NCBI GenBank assembly: GCA_035764505.1
Contig: DASTZC010000115.1
Span: forward strand, 1 to 34,763
Direction: 5' to 3'
From: Candidatus Polarisedimenticolia bacterium
GTDB taxonomy: Bacteria; Acidobacteriota; Polarisedimenticolia; Gp22-AA2; AA152
Length of the DNA: 34,763 bases
The position numbers were made by a program, and so were the translations under genes. The notes beneath the pieces are model-generated. The model saw nothing but the letters and a program-made list of their open reading frames with translations. It was not told the origin of the DNA and searched no databases. Below are positions 30,182 through 34,763 of this stretch, in pieces (the first letter of the stretch is position 1; every line of letters starts with the position of its first letter).

Positions 30182-32791
30182 ATGGGTCCGCATTCCGAAG
30201 CTCTCGAAGCCATCCTGCCGCGCGTGCAGAAGCCGGCGCGCTACATCGGCGGAGAGTGGAACTCCGTCGTCAAGGACCCTGCCCGCGTCGATCTGCGCAT
30301 GGCGCTCGCCTTTCCAGACACCTACGAGCTGGGGATGTCCCACCTGGGCCTGCGTATCCTCTACAGCCTGCTCAACGCGCGCCCCGAGATCTGGGCGGAG
30401 CGCGTCTTCTGCCCCTGGCTCGACATGGAGGCTCAGCTGCGCGCTTCGGGCATCCCGCTCGTCACCCTGGAGAGCGGCACGCCGCTGCGCGATTTCACGG
30501 TGGTCGGGTTCTCGCTGCAATACGAGCTGAACTACACCAACATCCTCACCATGCTGGATCTCGGCGGCATCCCGCTGCGCTGTGCCGATCGCGCCGAGCG
30601 GGACCCGCTGGTGATCGGCGGCGGGTCGATGGCCTTCAACCCGGAGCCTCTGGCCGATTTCTTCGATTGCATTCTGATCGGGGACGGCGAGGAGCTGATC
30701 CTCGATTTCCTGCGGACGCTCGGGAAGCTGCGCCGCGCGGGAGCGTCGCGGCGTGAGACGCTCGCCGAGCTGGCCAAGGTCGAGGGTGTCTACGTGCCGG
30801 CCCTGTATCCTGCCGCACGCGACGCCGGCTCCGGCTTCCTGCTCCCGCAGCCGGTTGACGGGCTGCCGTTCCCGGTGAAGCGCCGCATCCTTTACGACAT
30901 CGACCGCTATCCCTTTCCCGAGGACGTGGTGGTCCCGTTCAACGAGATCGTGCACGACCGGGTGTCGGTCGAGATCATGCGGGGCTGCACCGTGGGCTGC
31001 CGCTTCTGCCAGGCCGGAATCATCTACCGTCCGGTGCGCGAGCGCTCGCCCGAGTCAATCAAGGCGGTACTGGAGAAGAGCCTGCGGCGCACCGGGTTCG
31101 ACGAGGTGTCGCTGACGTCGCTCAACTCCGGGGAATATGGATCGGTCGCCGGATTGATCACCGACCTGATGGACGACTTCCAGGAGAGCCGCACCTCGCT
31201 GTCTCTCTCGTCGCTGCGTCCCTCGAGCCTGAACGAGCGCATCGCGGAGCAGATCCGCCGGGTGCGCAAGACCGGCTTCACCATGGCGCCGGAGGCGGGC
31301 ACGCAGCGCCTGCGCGACGTGATCAACAAGGGGACGAGCGAGAAGGACATCCTGTTCGGGGCGGAGAACGCCTTCCGCCAGGGATGGGAGATGCTGAAGC
31401 TCTACTTCATGATCGGGCTGCCCACCGAGACCGACGAGGACGTGCAAGGGATCCTGGATCTGGCCCACAAGATCCTGCAGCTGGGCCGGCGCCACGCGCG
31501 CCGCGCCGCCCGGATCACCGTTTCCGCCTCCTCCTTCATTCCCAAGCCCCACACGCCGTTCCAGTGGCTGCCGATGGAGCGCATGGAAGCGCTGCGCGAG
31601 AAGCAGGCGCGCATCCGCGCCGGGTTGCGCAACCCCGGCATCCAGTTCAAGTGGCACGACGTGGAAATCTCCTGGCTCGAGGGGATCTTTGCCAAGGGAG
31701 ACCGCACCTTGGGCCGGACGCTGCTGCGCGCGTGGGAACGCGGCTGCCGGTACGACGGGTGGACCGAGCAGTTCCGCTATCGCGACTGGGTCGCGGCCCT
31801 GGAGGAGACCGACGTGGACGTCGAGGCGATCCTGCACCGCCGCCTGGCGGTGGGCTCGCGCCATCCCTGGGATCACATCGATTCAGGCGTCTCGGAGCGC
31901 TACCTGGCGAAGGAGCTCGAGCTGAGCCTGACCTCGGTGCCGACCGACACCTGCGGCATCGACAAGTGCTACGGCTGCGGCTCGTTCGCGCGGCAGTGCC
32001 TGTCGGGAGAGCTGGTCCCCGGCAAGCTCGGCGAGCACGCCGAGGTCGAGCCACCGCGGCCACTGCCTCCTCCGCTTCCGCCGGCGCCGCGCTACCGCTA
32101 CCGCGCGCGGTACCACAAGCAGGGGAAGATGCGCTACCTGTCGCACCTGGAGCTTTCGCGCACCATGATGCGGGCCTTCCGTCGGGCGGACATTCCGATG
32201 GCTTACACGGAAGGGTTCCACCCCATGCCGCGCCTCGCCTTCGCTTCGGCGCTGGCCGTCGGTGTCGAGTCGCTGGGTGACTACCTCGACTTCGAGACCA
32301 CGCGCGAGCTCGATCCGGAGGCGATGCGGAGCGCCGCCAACGCCTCTCTTCCGGGCGGGATCGGTCTCGACTCGATCGCGCCCGTCAGCCCGGGCGCCGA
32401 GACCCTGGGGGAGCTGGTCAATGCGGCACGCTATGCCGTTCGCCTGGAGCGAAGCCTGGGAGACGAGGCGCTGGAACCGGACCTGGCCGCCCGCCTCGCC
32501 GGCGCGACCGAGCTCAAGGTGATGCGCGAGCGCAAGGGACGCACCGAGGAGCTGGATGTGCTGCCCTCCATCCATCGTCTCGCGGTGCGCGACAGCGCGA
32601 CGCTCGAGATGATCCTCAAGGTCGGGGGATCGGGAACCGCCCGGCCGGATGACGTCGTGCACGCGCTGTTCGGCCGCGACGCCGCGGCGCGCATCGTCCG
32701 GGAGGATCTCCTGGTGCTGCGCCAGGGCGAGGCCGAATCCCCGCTCTCCGAGCGCCACCGGGAGCGGCCCCTCCCTCCGCCCCCCGCCTGA
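30182..32791 (+). CDS. B12-binding-type radical SAM protein fused to DUF2344
   Basis: The protein has 869 residues. The N-terminal ~200 residues resemble the cobalamin-binding-like region of TIGR03960 proteins (LAFPDTYELGMSHLGLRILY...FSLQYELNYTNILTMLDLGGIPL). The radical SAM core has C269, C273 and C276 (RGCTVGCRFC), which bind the 4Fe-4S cluster that cleaves S-adenosylmethionine. The C-terminal ~230 residues form a TIGR03936/DUF2344 domain (KMRYLSHLELSRTMMRAFRRADIPMAYTEGFHPMPRLAFASAL). A Cys-rich linker (CGIDKCYGCGSFARQC) lies between them. The ATG at 30182 has GGGGAG upstream. The fused pair and its place next to RNase G genes are common in bacteria. The modified substrate, possibly RNA, is unknown. 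Confidence 0.9.
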   Translation: MGPHSEALEAILPRVQKPARYIGGEWNSVVKDPARVDLRMALAFPDTYELGMSHLGLRILYSLLNARPEIWAERVFCPWLDMEAQLRASGIPLVTLESGTPLRDFTVVGFSLQYELNYTNILTMLDLGGIPLRCADRAERDPLVIGGGSMAFNPEPLADFFDCILIGDGEELILDFLRTLGKLRRAGASRRETLAELAKVEGVYVPALYPAARDAGSGFLLPQPVDGLPFPVKRRILYDIDRYPFPEDVVVPFNEIVHDRVSVEIMRGCTVGCRFCQAGIIYRPVRERSPESIKAVLEKSLRRTGFDEVSLTSLNSGEYGSVAGLITDLMDDFQESRTSLSLSSLRPSSLNERIAEQIRRVRKTGFTMAPEAGTQRLRDVINKGTSEKDILFGAENAFRQGWEMLKLYFMIGLPTETDEDVQGILDLAHKILQLGRRHARRAARITVSASSFIPKPHTPFQWLPMERMEALREKQARIRAGLRNPGIQFKWHDVEISWLEGIFAKGDRTLGRTLLRAWERGCRYDGWTEQFRYRDWVAALEETDVDVEAILHRRLAVGSRHPWDHIDSGVSERYLAKELELSLTSVPTDTCGIDKCYGCGSFARQCLSGELVPGKLGEHAEVEPPRPLPPPLPPAPRYRYRARYHKQGKMRYLSHLELSRTMMRAFRRADIPMAYTEGFHPMPRLAFASALAVGVESLGDYLDFETTRELDPEAMRSAANASLPGGIGLDSIAPVSPGAETLGELVNAARYAVRLERSLGDEALEPDLAARLAGATELKVMRERKGRTEELDVLPSIHRLAVRDSATLEMILKVGGSGTARPDDVVHALFGRDAAARIVREDLLVLRQGEAESPLSERHRERPLPPPPA

Positions 32792-32814
32792 GGACTGCAT
32801 CGGGAAGCCTCGCC

Positions 32815-34287
32815 GTGATCAGGGAATTAATTCTCAGCGCCAATCGCCATGAGACGAGGGCGGCGCTGATGGAAGATGGGGTCCCTGCCGAAATCTTCAT
32901 CGAGCGGGAGAGCCGCGCCCCCCTGCTCGGCAACATCTACCTGGGACGGGTGACCTCCGTCCTGCCCGGCATGCAGTCGGCCTTCGTCGACCTCGGGACC
33001 GACCGCGACGCCTTCCTCTACGTCACCGATTTGATCCCTCCCGATTCCGCGTCACCCGAGATGCGGCCGAGGGCCGCTCGCGATCGTGGTCCGGCCATCG
33101 AGACCTTTGTCCGTCCGGACCAGAAGCTCCTGGTGCAGGTCGTGCGTGAGCCGCTGGGCACCAAGGGGGCGCGAGCCACGACGCATCTCTCCCTGCCGGG
33201 GCGCGCCCTGGTCCTGCTGCCGCACGGCTCCGGCCGATCGGTGTCGCGGCGCGTCGGCTCGGAGGAGGAGAAGCAGAGGCTGCAGCGGCTGGCGGAGGAG
33301 ATCCCGGGGGAGGAGGGCTTCATCGTGCGGACGGCGGCGGAAGGGTGCCCGCCGGAAGCGCTGCGGAGAGAGGCCGACACGCTGCGACGCCGCTGGAAGG
33401 CGATCGAGGCGCGCGCCGGGGAGGCTTCCGCCCCGGCCTGCCTGCATCTCGAGGCCGAGCTTTCCGTCCGCCTGCTGCGCGATCTGCTGACCGAATCGAT
33501 TCACCGGGTTGTCGTCGATGGAGAGGCGGCCCTGGATCGCTGCCGCGAGTATGCGGCGGAGTTTCTGCCGCTGCTGGCGCACCGCCTGGAGCGCTATCAG
33601 GGTCCGGCGGATGCGTTCGAGGCCCTCGGAATCGATCGGGAGATCCGCCGGGCCCTGCGGCGGCGGGTCGCATTGCCGTCAGGAGGCACCCTGATCATCC
33701 ACCCCACCGAGGCCCTGGTCGCCATCGACGTGAACACCGCGAGGTTCATCGGCTCCAGCGGCTTCGAGCAGACGGCGCTGGAGACCAATTGTGAGGCGGT
33801 GCGCGAGATCGTGCGGCAGATCCGCCTGCGCGATCTGGGAGGCATCCTGGTGGTGGACTTCATCGACATGCAGGAGGAGGCGAACCGCGAGCGAGTGACG
33901 CGCGAGCTGGAGGAGGCCCTCAAGGCGGATCGGGCCCGCAGCCGGATGCTGGGGGTGAGCGAGTTCGGCCTGGTGCAGATCACGCGGCAGCGGATCCGGC
34001 GCGGTCTGGACGGCGTGCTGCGGACCTCCTGCCCGACCTGCCGCGGCGCCGGCCGGCTGCGCACGGCCGAGACCCTGCGCCTGCAGCTGCAGCGCGAGCT
34101 GCGACGCAGCGGCCTGATCGAAGCCGGCACCTCGTGGCGGGTGCTGGCCCATCCCGACCTGATCGCCGAGATCCGGGCTCACTGGGAGGATTTCCTGGAG
34201 GAAGCGCGTCTGCCCTCGGGAACTCAGCTGAGGCTGGAAACGGTGCCGGGCGTCCATCCCGAGCACTACGAGGTGCGCGGGGACTAG
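32815..34287 (+). CDS. rng: Ribonuclease E/G family endoribonuclease
   Basis: The protein has 490 residues, the RNase G size without the long RNase E scaffold tail. It starts at GTG 32815 and opens MIRELILSANRHETRAAL. An S1 RNA-binding domain follows (GNIYLGRVTSVLPGMQSAFVDLGTDRDAFLYVTDL), with a linker insertion. The catalytic Asp pair is D305 (AIDVNT) and D348 (VVDFIDM), with the same spacing as D303 and D346 of E. coli RNase E. C406 and C409 (CPTC) form the zinc link that dimerises subunits. It processes rRNA and decays mRNA in the cytoplasm. Its TAG shares the palindrome CTAG with the stop of the convergent gene. Confidence 0.95.
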   Translation: MIRELILSANRHETRAALMEDGVPAEIFIERESRAPLLGNIYLGRVTSVLPGMQSAFVDLGTDRDAFLYVTDLIPPDSASPEMRPRAARDRGPAIETFVRPDQKLLVQVVREPLGTKGARATTHLSLPGRALVLLPHGSGRSVSRRVGSEEEKQRLQRLAEEIPGEEGFIVRTAAEGCPPEALRREADTLRRRWKAIEARAGEASAPACLHLEAELSVRLLRDLLTESIHRVVVDGEAALDRCREYAAEFLPLLAHRLERYQGPADAFEALGIDREIRRALRRRVALPSGGTLIIHPTEALVAIDVNTARFIGSSGFEQTALETNCEAVREIVRQIRLRDLGGILVVDFIDMQEEANRERVTRELEEALKADRARSRMLGVSEFGLVQITRQRIRRGLDGVLRTSCPTCRGAGRLRTAETLRLQLQRELRRSGLIEAGTSWRVLAHPDLIAEIRAHWEDFLEEARLPSGTQLRLETVPGVHPEHYEVRGD

Positions 34288-34763
34288 GCCGATTCGGTGG
34301 AGCGCGCCTGCAGGCGTTGGGAGCGCCGGCGTGAAGCTTCCTCCACGCGCCGCCGATCCTCGTCGCTCTGCAATTGCAGCGGCGGCGCCGGCGTCGGATG
34401 TCCCTTGCCGTCCACCGCCACCAGGGTCACATAGGCGGTGGTGGTGCGCCGGCGCTCGCCGGTCAGGATCTCCTCCGATTCCACCAGGACCTCCACCTCC
34501 ATCGACGACTGGAAGACGGCGTTCAGCCGCGCTTCGATCACCACGATGCTGCCGAGGCGGATGGGATGGTGGAAGACCAGGGAATCGACCGAGGCGGTGA
34601 CGATGGGGTTGCGCGCGTGCCGCAGGCCGACCACCGCGGCAGCCTTGTCGATGAGCGCCATGACGCGGCCGCCGAAGATGTTCCCGTGGGGATTGGTGTC
34701 CTCGGGATTGACGATCTCGGTCATCGTGACGCGCGAGGCGGAGGCGGGCTTCGGGTCGCGGCT
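34284..34763 (-). CDS. Acyl-CoA thioesterase (hotdog fold), 5' end missing
   Basis: The frame enters from the right edge, reading SRDPKPASASRVTMTEIVNPEDTN, and ends at TAG 34284-34286. The stretch ASRVTMTEIV is family-like, so the true start lies beyond the window and the internal Met is not the start. The family motif HGNIFGGRVMALIDKAAAV is present; its Asp is the expected catalytic residue. Later come the strand VTASVDSLVFHHPIRLGSIVVIEARL and the helix-proximal TTAYVTLVAVDGKG. The C-terminal tail is charged and helical. It hydrolyses acyl-CoA to free acid and CoA; chain length is unknown. It probably plays no part in the neighbouring shape cluster. Confidence 0.88.
   Translation of the reverse strand, partial: SRDPKPASASRVTMTEIVNPEDTNPHGNIFGGRVMALIDKAAAVVGLRHARNPIVTASVDSLVFHHPIRLGSIVVIEARLNAVFQSSMEVEVLVESEEILTGERRRTTTAYVTLVAVDGKGHPTPAPPLQLQSDEDRRRVEEASRRRSQRLQARSTESA

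Overview
This window comes from a GC-rich (about two-thirds G+C by eye) Gram-negative bacterial chromosome. It encodes an outer-membrane-type beta-barrel, a BamC-like protein, a PpiD-type periplasmic foldase and many exported proteins. The mreBCD-mrdA-rodA cluster followed by a radical SAM/DUF2344 fusion and rng, plus secreted beta-propeller and MopE-repeat proteins, suggests Acidobacteriota or a close relative. That placement is inference; no rRNA is present to settle it.

Layout. 1-3000: the tail of an unrecognised gene, a possible small basic protein, a beta-barrel protein, an SH3-like/coiled-coil exported protein, a lipocalin-like secreted protein and a small helical protein. 3001-5427 (-): mutS2. 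5428-5869: a gene-free stretch with a near-consensus promoter and a 15-bp inverted repeat, possibly an RNA gene. 5870-8835: an exported protein and a TMTC-like membrane glycosyltransferase with TPRs. 8900-9895 (-): a DsbA-like periplasmic thiol oxidoreductase in which the first active-site Cys codon is an in-frame TGA followed by a SECIS-like hairpin, so a probable selenoprotein. 10078-11920: a BamC-like protein and a DUF1015 protein. 12081-13244 (-): a cysteine desulfurase homologue lacking the PLP lysine. 13375-18961: a secreted beta-propeller protein, a small secreted protein and a metallopeptidase-like protein with MopE repeats, closed by a strong terminator. 19042-21541 (-): a TPR protein and PpiD. 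21812-24681: a FecR-domain membrane protein translationally coupled to a GAF-GGDEF diguanylate cyclase. 24769-34287: the rod-shape cluster mreB, mreC, mreD, mrdA, rodA, then the radical SAM/DUF2344 fusion and rng. 34284-34763 (-): an acyl-CoA thioesterase cut by the window edge.

Theme. Most of the window serves the cell envelope: elongation machinery, periplasmic folding (PpiD, DsbA-like selenoprotein), outer-membrane assembly (BamC-like), surface glycosylation (TMTC-like) and secreted proteins. A c-di-GMP synthase gene pair sits directly upstream of mreB. Several promoters share the form TTGnCn, 16-17 nt, TATAtT, the pattern expected of the housekeeping sigma factor.

The two most unusual items are the UPYC selenoprotein, supported by promoter, family motif, cis-Pro region and recoding hairpin, and the cysteine desulfurase-like protein, in which five PLP or substrate positions have changed together while the Cys loop is kept.
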